DNA of 30,693 nt, from assembly GCA_964565415.1 (NCBI GenBank), contig CAZMEX010000035.1, positions 1 through 30,693 of the forward strand. Reading direction: 5' to 3'. The translations under genes and the position numbers were made by a program. This document shows, piece after piece, positions 1 to 8,473 of this stretch (position 1 is the stretch's first letter; every line of letters starts with the position of its first letter). Source of the DNA: JAIOSM01 sp964565415 (GTDB lineage: Bacteria; Desulfobacterota; Desulfobacteria; Desulfobacterales; Desulfobacteraceae). Under the pieces are notes generated by a model, which was given only the letters and a program-made list of their open reading frames with translations, searched no databases and had not been told where the DNA came from.

Positions 1-512
1 TTGCCACTAATCTTACGCCCGGAGATACAAATGGCTTTAGTGATGTGTTTGTAAAAGATAGACAAACAGGTGCCATTGAAATAGTGAGTTTGGATTCAGC
101 AGGTGGGCAGGGAAATAATAATAGTTTTGGCCCTTCCATCTCATCCGACGGCAGATTTGTTGCGTTTGGTTCTATTGCCACTAATCTTACACCCGGAGAT
201 ACAAATGGAGCATGGGATGTGTTTGTAAAGGATAGACAAACAGATGCCATTGAAATAGTGAGTTTGGATTCAGCAGGCGGGCAGGGAAATGATGGTAGTT
301 GGCACTGCTCCATCTCATCCAACGGCAGATTTGTTGTGTTTGGTTCTTTTGCCACTAATCTTACGCCCGGAGATACAAATGGCTTTAGTGATGTGTTTGT
401 AAAGGAAATTGGAGGTGTTGCTATTCCTACGCTTAACGAATATGGGATAATGTTTCTTTTATTAATGTTGGGATCTAGTGCCTTAAAAGTTTTAAGAAGA
501 AGCAATATTTAA
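1..512 (+). CDS. C-terminal part of a WD40-like (PD40/TolB-type) beta-propeller surface protein with IPTL-CTERM tail
   Basis: The reading frame is open from base 3, so the gene begins upstream of the window; only about 170 C-terminal residues are present. It consists of near-identical 58-residue units containing ATNLTPGDTNG and DVFVKDRQT, with SISSDGRFVAFGS between them. This is the style of PD40/WD40-like propeller blades found in secreted bacterial proteins. The last blade runs into IPTLNEYG (423-446), then a hydrophobic stretch and a basic end (KVLRRSNI). That order of motif, membrane helix and Arg/Lys matches the IPTL-CTERM sorting signal, recognised by exosortase H-type enzymes, although the usual Trp of IPTLxxWG is Tyr here. 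The inferred fate is export and C-terminal processing at the cell envelope. The ligand is unknown. No exosortase lies in the window. Confidence 0.8.
   Translation, partial: ATNLTPGDTNGFSDVFVKDRQTGAIEIVSLDSAGGQGNNNSFGPSISSDGRFVAFGSIATNLTPGDTNGAWDVFVKDRQTDAIEIVSLDSAGGQGNDGSWHCSISSNGRFVVFGSFATNLTPGDTNGFSDVFVKEIGGVAIPTLNEYGIMFLLLMLGSSALKVLRRSNI
3..403 (+). repeat. In-frame 174-bp tandem repeats encoding propeller blades
   Basis: The unit beginning gccactaatcttac recurs at 3, 177 and 351, an exact 174-bp (58-codon) period. The first two copies are whole and the third is cut at about base 403, where the sorting tail starts. The copies differ by scattered substitutions and no frame-breaking indels, as expected of recently amplified coding repeats. 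More copies probably lie upstream of the window. Confidence 0.9.
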
Positions 513-555
513 ATCTTCAGAGCAGTTTTACTTGCAGCCAATCTTAAAAGTCGTC

Positions 556-584
556 TTGACATATGCATATTGCAATGATATTTA
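556..584 (+). promoter_or_regulatory. Probable sigma-70-type promoter of the tRNA gene
   Basis: A perfect -35 box TTGACA (556-561) is followed 17 bp later by TATTTA (579-584), a weak -10 match. Initiation would fall around 590, about ten bases before the mature tRNA 5' end. Placement fits well; the -10 assignment is uncertain. Confidence 0.55.
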
Positions 585-599
585 AGTGAGCACTTATAA

Positions 600-675
600 A
601 GGCGCGTAGCTCAGTTGGTAGAGCGCTACCTCGACACGGTAGAAGTCAGCAGTTCAAGCCTGCTCGTGCCTACCA
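600..675 (+). tRNA. tRNA-Val (anticodon GAC), CCA encoded
   Basis: The cloverleaf folds completely. The acceptor stem pairs 600-606 with 665-671 (A1-U72, one G-U). The D arm is GCTC/GAGC (609-612/621-624). The anticodon stem is CTACC/GGTAG (626-630/638-642). The T arm is AGCAG/CTGCT around TTCAAGC. The discriminator is A672 and CCA (673-675) is encoded. The 7-base anticodon loop is TCGACAC, giving anticodon GAC (633-635), which reads Val GUC/GUU. The base before the anticodon (position 33, base 632) is C rather than the nearly universal U. All stems are intact, so the gene looks functional. Confidence 0.93.
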
Positions 676-681
676 GAAATC

Positions 682-718
682 AAAAGGTCTTGATTATTAT
701 CAAGACCTTTTTTGTTTT
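682..718 (+). terminator. Rho-independent terminator after tRNA-Val
   Basis: A perfect 12-bp hairpin (682-693 paired with 700-711, loop TTATTA) runs into a T-rich tract. It sits just after the tRNA CCA. The T and A arms are nearly symmetrical, so it may also stop the convergent peptidase transcript that ends at 753. Confidence 0.9.
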
Positions 719-752
719 TATCAAAGCAACAGCCTGTTAAATTTATATTGAA

Positions 753-3728
753 CTATATCTTAAGTAGTTTGAGTGGTTTTGTCCCTTGGGGCATCTCTTT
801 ATTTGTTTTTTCCAACATCTTCTTGTTTGAGATTACTGCAAGCCCTTTGTTTTTGCTATCAGATGAGTCAAAGTATTTAATGGCTGTTTTTAATATTTCT
901 CTTTTTGTGGTACCAAGCAGTTTTTGCTTGAAGGTCTCACGGATTTCATCTGAAAGACCAATAATATCCCTGTAAAAAGCATTAATAGATGCAGGTCCAG
1001 GAGTCTCAGGCTTGTCAATGTCGGCACACACTTGCAGTATTGCTTCTTTAATATCATCCTCGGAATATGAGTCGGTTTGTTTAATAAAATCGCAGCTTTT
1101 ATAATAGGTATCAATAGTCCTTTGAATGTTTGGATCCCTGTATGAAGCAAACGAGAATATTCCATTTTCAGAGTTGTACAGTGCAAAACCTCCATAGGCC
1201 CCACCTTTTTCTCTTATCTCTCTGTGCAGATAAAGTGATCTTAAGAGTCTGCTTATAATGGCAAGGTTTGGTGAGTCTTCATGAATAATACGAACGGTTT
1301 TAAAAGACTGGGCTGTAAAGGAGACCGAGGTATCAGTGCTCCAGCCTTCATGGGGCAAGTCTTCTTCTAAGGCTGTGTTGTTTGATTTATAAGCATCTGA
1401 GGTACTTTTTGGCAGACTGTTTTGTATAATATTTTGTATTTTTTTTGATGCTTTTAAAATAGAGTCTTTTTGTCCAATTACAGCGGGCTTTAAACTATTG
1501 CTTTGGAACAGTGAATTTGAAATATCATTTAGATCCAGGGATAGCTTTTCAAAATCATAATCTCTATTTTCTATCTTGCTAATAAGTTCTTTAATAAATC
1601 TGTATTGAGTTATTCCACTCCATATTTCACTCAACCCGGTACTATAGGCTAATGTCCTTGACGAAAGTGAAATGGCATATCTGTGCCCATTGCTCACAAT
1701 TGATGATTCAAATTGGGCTTTTGCCTGGTATAAGAGCTGTTTAAGTCTTTTTAAATCAGAAAAATCAGCATGGGATATGAACTCTTCTAAAATATCAAAC
1801 AGTTTTTCTACATTTCTATCCAGTGATTTACCTTGAAAAGAGAGAAAGGAAAGGTAGTCAAGATTGTTGGAGAATTTAGTGCCGATAAAAGGCGAAATTG
1901 ATACTCCGCCTGTATAAAGGTTTACAAGTTCTGCCATGCCAGCATAATCTCGTTTTTTTGTGCCTGAATTTATAAATGCTCGACTGAAAAATGGTAAAAG
2001 GGGCAGAAGCTCTTTTTTTACATTGCCTATCCCCACAGGGCAGGTAAAATATAAAATACCGCTTGTTGGTTTTTCATAACAGGTGATGTTTTTTGTGTCA
2101 GCAATGTTATCCGGGGCAATTTTCTCGATTTTGGGTGGCACATCACTAAGTTCAAGGCATGGAAGGGACGAAAGGTCTTCCTCCTTTTCCTGAAGTTTTT
2201 CAAGCTCTTTTGCATCTCTGATGATTTGATCAAGAGTTTTTCTATCTTTTTCTGTTTTAATTTTTTTAAGAATTAAAGCAAGCTCTTTTTTATTCTGCTC
2301 TGCCTCCTGTTGTTCCATTTCATGGTCCGGCGAAAGTGTAAAGAGTACCCTGTGGGGGTTATTGATAAAATACTCTTCAATTTTCTTTTCCAGAAAACCA
2401 CCTTTATCAATGAGATTCTTTAGTTTTTTTAGATCTTTATCAAATTCAATGCAATTAACCGGGTCACCATTGTGCAGCCATGTTCCAGCAAAAGAGAGGA
2501 ATAATTTGATCCCAAAGGGGTATGGGGTGTTTGTTTTCTCTTTTCTTGAAAATTCAATCTGGTGAATTGCCGAATCTATCAGTTTCTTATCAATCCCTTT
2601 TGCAACAATGTCTTTTAAAGTTTTAAAGATCAGCTTTTCGACTTTTTTTATGGAATCCTTTTTAATATCTTTAAGACCACATGCAAACATGGTGTCACGC
2701 ATATCTGAGTCAAAGCCCGTACCATCACTTAAATCAGAGCCCAGTGATGAATCAATCAAGGCTTTTCTTAAAGGAGATGCTGCATTGCTTAAAAGTATCT
2801 GCTCAATAACTATCAATACAAGTATTTCAAAAAAATCTTTAATATCAGCAGTCAACCAGGCAACACAAGCCTGGTACTTCTTTTCACGATTTTTTTCTTT
2901 TGAAAGAGGGTAGGGGCAGATAACTTTTTTAGAGTTTGTCCATCGCGGTTGGGATGGCACCAGGGTGTCCATCTCTTGCTTGCTGAATTTTGAAAGAATT
3001 TTTTCATCAATGAATTTAAGATGCTCTTTAAGTTCAAAGGAGCCATAGGTATAGAAAAAAGCATTTGAAGGATGATAAAATTTTGCATGGAAAGCTTTTA
3101 GACCCCCATGGGATAGCTTGGGAATGTCAGAGGGTTCACCACCTGAATTATTGCTGTAAGTTGTTGCAGGATAGAGAGCTTTTAGTATTGATCGTCCCAT
3201 TATCTCATGGGCAGAAGACATTGCACCTTTCATCTCATTGTATACAACACCTTTATAAACAAGCTCTTCGCTTTTCCCCTGGGTGGCAAGCTCGAGTCTG
3301 TGTCCTTCCTGTTTAAAACTTAAATCGTCAAGCCGTGGGAAGAAAGTTGCATCAAGGTAGACATCTGCAAGATTGTAATAATCTTTCAAATTTTGTGTAC
3401 AAAAGGGATACATTGTCCAGTCAGAAGAGGTAAATGCATTCATGAATGTAGACAGACCCCTTTTGAGCATGGAAAAAAAAGGATCCTTAACATTAAATTT
3501 TCTGGAACCGCATAAAACCGTATGTTCTAAAATATGAGCAACCCCTGTGGAATCTTCCGGCACTGTTCTGAATAATACTGCAAAAGTATTCTCTTTATCT
3601 TTGCAGTTAATATGTATATGCTTTGCTCCTGTGCCTTCATGCTCAAGCTGTATCAGGGTAGCATCAAGTTCCTTTAGATGCTCAACACGATTTACTGCAT
3701 ATCCGTTTACACGGTCTCCTTTTTTCAT
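753..3728 (-). CDS. M16 family (insulinase/PreP-like, M16C) zinc metalloprotease
   Basis: The protein has 991 residues, the usual size for single-chain presequence-protease-like M16C enzymes, which degrade peptides in a closed two-half chamber. The inverted zinc motif HILEH lies at about residues 65-69, and the downstream zinc-ligand Glu is in VYNEMKG, so the N-terminal half looks catalytic. The C-terminal half, with a Gly-rich segment near REKGGAYGG, matches the inactive partner domain. An in-frame TTG lies two codons upstream, but ATG at 3728 is preferred because GGAG sits eight bases before it. No signal peptide is seen, so it is probably cytoplasmic and involved in peptide turnover. The winged-helix-like gene ends 36 bp upstream on the same strand, so the two are probably co-transcribed. 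Confidence 0.93.
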   Translation of the reverse strand: MKKGDRVNGYAVNRVEHLKELDATLIQLEHEGTGAKHIHINCKDKENTFAVLFRTVPEDSTGVAHILEHTVLCGSRKFNVKDPFFSMLKRGLSTFMNAFTSSDWTMYPFCTQNLKDYYNLADVYLDATFFPRLDDLSFKQEGHRLELATQGKSEELVYKGVVYNEMKGAMSSAHEIMGRSILKALYPATTYSNNSGGEPSDIPKLSHGGLKAFHAKFYHPSNAFFYTYGSFELKEHLKFIDEKILSKFSKQEMDTLVPSQPRWTNSKKVICPYPLSKEKNREKKYQACVAWLTADIKDFFEILVLIVIEQILLSNAASPLRKALIDSSLGSDLSDGTGFDSDMRDTMFACGLKDIKKDSIKKVEKLIFKTLKDIVAKGIDKKLIDSAIHQIEFSRKEKTNTPYPFGIKLFLSFAGTWLHNGDPVNCIEFDKDLKKLKNLIDKGGFLEKKIEEYFINNPHRVLFTLSPDHEMEQQEAEQNKKELALILKKIKTEKDRKTLDQIIRDAKELEKLQEKEEDLSSLPCLELSDVPPKIEKIAPDNIADTKNITCYEKPTSGILYFTCPVGIGNVKKELLPLLPFFSRAFINSGTKKRDYAGMAELVNLYTGGVSISPFIGTKFSNNLDYLSFLSFQGKSLDRNVEKLFDILEEFISHADFSDLKRLKQLLYQAKAQFESSIVSNGHRYAISLSSRTLAYSTGLSEIWSGITQYRFIKELISKIENRDYDFEKLSLDLNDISNSLFQSNSLKPAVIGQKDSILKASKKIQNIIQNSLPKSTSDAYKSNNTALEEDLPHEGWSTDTSVSFTAQSFKTVRIIHEDSPNLAIISRLLRSLYLHREIREKGGAYGGFALYNSENGIFSFASYRDPNIQRTIDTYYKSCDFIKQTDSYSEDDIKEAILQVCADIDKPETPGPASINAFYRDIIGLSDEIRETFKQKLLGTTKREILKTAIKYFDSSDSKNKGLAVISNKKMLEKTNKEMPQGTKPLKLLKI

Positions 3729-3764
3729 ACACAAGACTCCTTAAACAAATTGATCGACAGAGTG

Positions 3765-4127
3765 TTAGAACAATTTATATACTCCACGTTTAACAGTTTT
3801 TATTTTTCGAATTTTATCAAGGCGGTATATGATGTTTCGCAACTTTTTATCATTAAACTGGGTCTCTTCTTTTATTTTTTTAAAGCTGACACCATCAGGA
3901 TGTTTTCCAATAAATTCAATCACCTCGGTCGAGGCACTTTTTGTCTTTCCCTTGCTTCTATTTTCAAAGGTTTTCTCTTGTGCCTGCTGTTTGAAAAAAA
4001 GACCTTCAAGTTTATCAAGCCTGATGTTCATCTCCCTGACCTGCGCTCCTGAGGGGATATCAAATCGATTTAAAAAAGATTTTAAAAAGCCATCCAAGCT
4101 AATGCCCTGTCCAAAATGTTCGCCCAT
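3765..4127 (-). CDS. Small protein with predicted C-terminal winged-helix-like domain
   Basis: This 120-residue protein was not matched to a named family. Residues about 1-60 are helical and charged (VREMNIRLDKLEGLFFKQQ), possibly a short dimerising coiled coil. A basic Lys/Ser-rich linker follows. Residues about 68-120 look like a small winged helix: a helix (STEVIEFIGKHPDG), a helix-turn-helix (VSFKKIKEETQFNDKKLRNIIYRL) and a short hairpin ending KRGVYKLF. The final strand resembles the wing of DNA-binding wHTH domains. The start is supported by GGAGG six bases before the ATG. It may regulate or simply be co-transcribed with the downstream protease. DNA binding is inferred from the helix pattern only. 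Confidence 0.7.
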   Translation of the reverse strand: MGEHFGQGISLDGFLKSFLNRFDIPSGAQVREMNIRLDKLEGLFFKQQAQEKTFENRSKGKTKSASTEVIEFIGKHPDGVSFKKIKEETQFNDKKLRNIIYRLDKIRKIKTVKRGVYKLF

Positions 4128-4336
4128 GACAATCCTCCATTGGTTATACTAGGTTATTATGATGATTGCTCCAAGATTATAAAAGTGAGTATTGAAGCTT
4201 TATACTCTGCAATATGTTTAACATGTCCCATGCACTTTTTATGGAATACAAAATAATACCAGTTGAACAATCTCAATTATTGAAGTATATTCATACATTT
4301 AACTTAAAAAGCAAAAGAAAGTCAAGTAGTAATTTC

Positions 4337-4852
4337 ATGAAAGTAAAAAAAAGAACAAAATTTATTGAAAAAATTAAAAACCTGCATGGAGACCCGCATT
4401 TTGTCGCCATGGGCATGGCAATTGGAGTTTTTGTTGGAATAACTCCTACGATTCCGTTTCATACCATTCTTGCCCTTACCCTGGCATTTGCTTTGAAAGC
4501 AAGCAAACCCGCAGCTCTTCTGGGAACTTTAGTGTGCAATCCCTTTGCCATGGTTTTTATCTATTATGCCTGCTATAAGACCGGGAATTTGCTTTTTGGA
4601 GGAGTTTTGTCAGCTGATGGGAGTGTAAATATCCTCCTTGGGATCATAAAGCAGGATATTGGGTTCTATGACAAGATGCTTTCCTTTGCTGGTTTTGCCC
4701 AGACTCAGTTAAAAGTTCTGGGTATTATGTTAATTGGAGGTGTTGTATTGGGTGTCCCTTCAGGAGCTGTTTCCTATTATATTACAAAACAGTTTGTAAA
4801 AGGTGTTAGAGTTGCTAGAGAAAAGATAAGAGAAAAAAGGAAAATCAAATGA
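4337..4852 (+). CDS. DUF2062 family integral membrane protein
   Basis: The core of this roughly 172-residue protein has the DUF2062 pattern: a short basic N-terminus, HFVAMGMAIGVFVGITPTIP with following hydrophobic residues, a second membrane stretch with CNPFAMVFIYYACY, and a third near the C-terminus (LGIMLIGGVVLGVPSGAVS) before a basic tail. About three membrane segments are expected in the inner membrane. The function of the family is not established. The frame is open to an ATG at 4214, but neither start has a good ribosome site. The ATG at 4337 gives the family's usual length and is preferred without certainty. The stop overlaps the rsmA start as ATGA, which indicates translational coupling. 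Confidence 0.8.
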   Translation: MKVKKRTKFIEKIKNLHGDPHFVAMGMAIGVFVGITPTIPFHTILALTLAFALKASKPAALLGTLVCNPFAMVFIYYACYKTGNLLFGGVLSADGSVNILLGIIKQDIGFYDKMLSFAGFAQTQLKVLGIMLIGGVVLGVPSGAVSYYITKQFVKGVRVAREKIREKRKIK

Positions 4853-5709
4853 CTTACCCTTCAAAACTTCTAAAAGATAACAATATTTTTCCAAAGAAGG
4901 ATTTTGGACAAAATTTTCTTGCCTGTGAGCAGACTGCTGAAATGATAGTAAGAAGAGCAGGTATTGATAAAGATGACACCGTAGTAGAAATAGGTTCAGG
5001 TTTGGGGGCACTTACTATTAAAGCTGCTGAAAAAGCTAAAAAACTCTATGCCATTGAAAAAGACAGCAGATTAATTGATTTATTAGAACATGAGATAGCT
5101 CAGTCAGGTCAGAGGAATATCCAAGTTATCTGTAAAGATATTTTAAAACTGGACATTGACAAGTTTGCACACTCCCAAAGAAAAAAACTTGTAATCTTGG
5201 GAAATCTTCCATATAATATATCATCACAGATACTTTTAAAGCTTGTTGAAAAAAGAGAATTTATAAAAAGGGCATATCTTATGTTCCAATTAGAGCTTGC
5301 TGACAGAATAACAGCTTTGCCTTCAAGTAAAGATTATAGTAGACTATCTGCTATAATGCAGTACAGCTCTACTGTTTCTCCAATCGCAGATATCAAGCCC
5401 CACCTTTTTTTCCCAAAGCCTGCTGTGCAGTCAAGGGTGATTGAAGTTGTGTTTTCTGACACACCAGCCCGCTCCTACGAAAAGGAAAAATTTCTTTTTC
5501 TGGTTATTAAAGCAGCTTTTTCCAAACGAAGAAAGACTTTAAAAAATTCCATTGCCGGCAAAGATCTTATGATAGACAGGGAAGAGGCAGAAGCGATTCT
5601 TAAAGCAGCTAAAATTGATCCTGTACGAAGAGGAGAAACTGTTAATGTCAAAGAATTTGTAACCCTTGCAGAGCAAGCGTGGAATTTAACCAGGGGGACT
5701 GAATGGTAA
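4849..5709 (+). CDS. rsmA: 16S rRNA (adenine-1518/1519-N6)-dimethyltransferase RsmA/KsgA
   Basis: The enzyme dimethylates two adjacent adenosines in the helix-45 loop of 16S rRNA using S-adenosylmethionine, a late step of small-subunit assembly. At 286 residues it has normal length. Visible motifs are DFGQNFL at the N-terminus, the SAM-binding VEIGSGLGALT, the acidic end of the second strand (YAIEKD), and the catalytic motif NLPYNIS. The C-terminal helical domain includes AFSKRRKTLKNS, typical of the family. AAGGA lies seven bases before the ATG. The gene overlaps DUF2062 by 4 bp upstream and the HD-GYP gene by 7 bp downstream, so the three form one unit. Confidence 0.96.
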   Translation: MTYPSKLLKDNNIFPKKDFGQNFLACEQTAEMIVRRAGIDKDDTVVEIGSGLGALTIKAAEKAKKLYAIEKDSRLIDLLEHEIAQSGQRNIQVICKDILKLDIDKFAHSQRKKLVILGNLPYNISSQILLKLVEKREFIKRAYLMFQLELADRITALPSSKDYSRLSAIMQYSSTVSPIADIKPHLFFPKPAVQSRVIEVVFSDTPARSYEKEKFLFLVIKAAFSKRRKTLKNSIAGKDLMIDREEAEAILKAAKIDPVRRGETVNVKEFVTLAEQAWNLTRGTEW

Positions 5710-7154
5710 GCAGCAGCCGACTCAGTATTGATGATTTGATCCGTATTGTCTCAAACGGAGGTTGTGTAAAGACAGGCATTGATGTATATAATTCCAAGGG
5801 CATCCTGCTCCTTGACAAAGATTTCCTTGTGGAGACATCAAAGACCCTTGAAGTTATTAAAGATAATGGAGTGACTTCAATAACAATTAACTCCGGCGAA
5901 AACAGTGGCATATGGGATAAAAATGGAAATCATATAGAGTTTGATCCGGGGGGATCAATAGAGTCTGACGGCTCTGCTGACAAGTCACAATCAACCGGGG
6001 AGAGCACACAAGATCAGACACTCTCCTTTGATCCTTCTGCCGGAGAAATCGAAAAAAAACTCAATAAGATAGAAGAGATCAAAAAGATAGCAGAGGTTAA
6101 GTATGCTGAAGCAAAGGGGAATGTAAAAAAAGTTCTTACTGACATCAGGGAAACTGGTGGACAGTTTGACTATAATGAAGTTGAAGAGAATGTTGCTGAC
6201 CTTGTGAATTTTTTAACTGAAACTGATAATGCTTTTTCGTTCCTGACCAAAGAGTTGTTTTCCTACGATGACTACCTTTACAACCATTCAGTAAATGTAT
6301 GTGCCATTGGAACAGCAATATTAAATCGTTTTAACACCCATTTCAGCACTTTTGTAAATGATTTTTTAAAGGCAGGGCATAACCATAAAATGCTTGAATC
6401 CTTTCCCCGTGAAAAAGGCAAAAACATTGACTGCTTCAGGCTTTTTCATGAAGATGATTTAAGCGATATCTCCCTGGGTCTTTTCCTCCATGACATCGGC
6501 AAAGTCATGGTAAGCGAAACAATACTTAATAAACAGGGGAAACTGACTGATAAAGAGTTTGAGGAAGTAAAAAAACACTCCTATGAATATGGGGTATTTA
6601 TTCTTGAAGAAAACAAGCTCAAAAATTCATATTTAAAAAATATCATACAATATCATCATGCTCCTCTTTTTGAGAATGAGGAGAGATGTTATCCCGGGGG
6701 GGTTAAATTTCAACAAATTCCTATTTACGTCAAGATATGTAAACTTGCAGATATTTTTGATGCCATGACATCAAAACGATGCTATAAAGAGGCTTTTAAT
6801 CAAATCAATGTTGTAACAGATCTTTTCAGGACCTATGCTCAAAAGGATAGACTTTTACAGCTGATTCTTCACTCTTTTGTAAAAAGTATTGGAATATATC
6901 CGCCGGGAAGTATTGTATATTTGAACAATGGGCAGCTTGCCTATGTTTTGCACAGTGAAGGACCTCTTCTTCTTCCCTTTACAGATAAAAACCAGACAAC
7001 CCTTAAAAAGAAACCAGACCCTGTTGATGCTGGCAGCAATGACACAAATGAGGCTTTAAAAGTAGATGCAAATAGAAGTGTAAAAAATCCCACTGATGTT
7101 TATGATATACTCCCACCCTATCTTAAAAATATTATCTCAAAAACTGCTGATTGA
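5703..7154 (+). CDS. HD-GYP domain protein, probable cyclic-di-GMP phosphodiesterase with divergent GYP motif
   Basis: The protein has 483 residues. An N-terminal DUF3391-like segment (about 10-70) precedes a low-complexity Ser/Asp linker, a helical region, and an HD-GYP domain from about 185 to 400. Metal-site residues are visible: H195, the HD pair in FLHDIGK (263-267), H292, the HH pair 318-319, and D350 in DIFDAMTSKR. The signature loop is unusual: the family consensus HHExxDGxGYP is here HHAPLFENEERCYPGG, so GYP reads CYP and the Glu after HH is Ala. Residues about 216-255 also form a longer insert than normal between the first His and the HD pair. Hydrolysis of c-di-GMP is likely but not certain, and a sensor role is possible. 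AGGGGG lies five bases before the ATG. Confidence 0.85.
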   Translation: MVSSSRLSIDDLIRIVSNGGCVKTGIDVYNSKGILLLDKDFLVETSKTLEVIKDNGVTSITINSGENSGIWDKNGNHIEFDPGGSIESDGSADKSQSTGESTQDQTLSFDPSAGEIEKKLNKIEEIKKIAEVKYAEAKGNVKKVLTDIRETGGQFDYNEVEENVADLVNFLTETDNAFSFLTKELFSYDDYLYNHSVNVCAIGTAILNRFNTHFSTFVNDFLKAGHNHKMLESFPREKGKNIDCFRLFHEDDLSDISLGLFLHDIGKVMVSETILNKQGKLTDKEFEEVKKHSYEYGVFILEENKLKNSYLKNIIQYHHAPLFENEERCYPGGVKFQQIPIYVKICKLADIFDAMTSKRCYKEAFNQINVVTDLFRTYAQKDRLLQLILHSFVKSIGIYPPGSIVYLNNGQLAYVLHSEGPLLLPFTDKNQTTLKKKPDPVDAGSNDTNEALKVDANRSVKNPTDVYDILPPYLKNIISKTAD

Positions 7155-7179
7155 CATATTCCCTTCAATTGTCTAAAAA
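7151..7179 (+). promoter_or_regulatory. Possible promoter for the dapL-moeA unit
   Basis: TTGACA (7151-7156) overlaps the stop codon of the HD-GYP gene. Seventeen bases later is TAAAAA (7174-7179), a four-of-six -10 match. It would give a leader of about 60 bases before dapL. The surroundings are AT-rich, so a chance match is possible. Confidence 0.35.
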
Positions 7180-7247
7180 GAGTTTTAAATTTTTTTTAAT
7201 ATGTTATGTGTATAAGGTTGATATGAAAAAATTAAAAGGACAATTAT

Positions 7248-8471
7248 ATGATAAAAGTAAATGAAAACTATTTCAAACTAAAAGCTTCTTACCTGTTTGC
7301 AGATATCGCAAAAAAGGTAGAAACTTTCCAAACTGCAAATCCTGATAAAAAAATTATAAAACTTGGCATAGGAGATGTCACAGAACCTTTGCCTGAAGCA
7401 TGTATTAAAGCATTTCACCATGGTGTGGATGAGATGGCAAAGGAGCAGACATTTCGAGGATATGGTCCCTGCGAAGGTTATCCCTTTTTAAGGGAGCTGA
7501 TAAGCAAAGAGGATTTTCAAAAAAGAGGGGCAAAGATAAGTGCTGATGAAATTTTTATAAGTGATGGTTCAAAGTGCGACACTGCAAACTTTCAGGAACT
7601 TTTTGCAACAGATATTAAAATTGGAATTCCCGATCCTGTTTATCCTGTTTATCTTGATTCAAATGTTATGGCAGGGAGAACTGGAATCCATGAAAATGGA
7701 AGATATAAGGGGATTTACTATTTAGAGTGTACAAAAGAGAATAATTTTTTGCCGGAGATACCTGAGCAGAGCCTTGATCTTATTTATCTCTGCTTTCCAA
7801 ATAATCCAACAGGAACCATAGCATCAAAGAAATATTTGAAACTATGGGTTGATTATGCAAGAAAAAACAAAGCTTTAATTTTATTTGATGCAGCATATGA
7901 AGCATTTATCACAGAGGATGCAATCCCCCACTCCATTTTTGAAATTGAAGGTGCAAAAGAGGTGGCAGTTGAGTTTAGAAGTTTTTCCAAATCAGCTGGT
8001 TTTACCGGAACAAGATGTGCTGTGACCATTGTTCCAAAAGAGTGCACAGTGTACAATGAAAAAAACGAAAAAGTTGAGCTGTACCCTCTCTGGCATAGAA
8101 GACAGGCAACAAAGTTCAATGGTGTCTCCTATCCGGTGCAAAAAGCGGCGGCTGCAATATATTCGGCTGAAGGAAAACAGCAGTCTGGTACCTTGATATC
8201 AAACTATCTTAAAAATGCTGATATTGTAACTGAAACCATGGATATTCTTGGATTTGACTATGTTGGCGGAGGCTCATCTCCCTATGTGTGGATTGATGGT
8301 GGCACCAGAGACTCCTGGGAGTTTTTCGAGCTTCTTCTTTCAAAGGCTGCTGTTGTGTGTACACCCGGAGCAGGCTTTGGAAAGTGCGGAGATAAATATA
8401 TTAGAATAAGTGCATTTAACAGCAGAAAAAATGTTATCCAGGCAATGGATCGTTTGAAAAAGGCTTTATAA
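7248..8471 (+). CDS. dapL: LL-diaminopimelate aminotransferase
   Basis: DapL converts tetrahydrodipicolinate and glutamate directly to LL-2,6-diaminopimelate, a one-step bypass of the succinyl or acetyl branches of lysine and peptidoglycan precursor synthesis. The 407 residues match the usual length of this class I/II PLP enzyme. Visible features are the start NYFKLKASYLFADI, LGIGDVTEPLP, the substrate loop FRGYGPCEGYPFLRE, FPNNPTGT (about 183-190), DAAYEAFI with the PLP-contacting Asp214 and Tyr217, and the Schiff-base Lys248 in SFSKSAGFTGTR. AAAGGA precedes the ATG at good spacing. It ends only 2 bp before moeA, so the four genes from here to 13237 are probably co-transcribed, although DapL itself has no known link to molybdenum. 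Confidence 0.95.
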   Translation: MIKVNENYFKLKASYLFADIAKKVETFQTANPDKKIIKLGIGDVTEPLPEACIKAFHHGVDEMAKEQTFRGYGPCEGYPFLRELISKEDFQKRGAKISADEIFISDGSKCDTANFQELFATDIKIGIPDPVYPVYLDSNVMAGRTGIHENGRYKGIYYLECTKENNFLPEIPEQSLDLIYLCFPNNPTGTIASKKYLKLWVDYARKNKALILFDAAYEAFITEDAIPHSIFEIEGAKEVAVEFRSFSKSAGFTGTRCAVTIVPKECTVYNEKNEKVELYPLWHRRQATKFNGVSYPVQKAAAAIYSAEGKQQSGTLISNYLKNADIVTETMDILGFDYVGGGSSPYVWIDGGTRDSWEFFELLLSKAAVVCTPGAGFGKCGDKYIRISAFNSRKNVIQAMDRLKKAL

Positions 8472-8473
8472 TA

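Noticed and set aside
3678..4152. Plus-strand frames of 124 and 107 codons
   Set aside because: Antisense to the winged-helix-like gene, which has GGAGG before its ATG and a plausible folded sequence.
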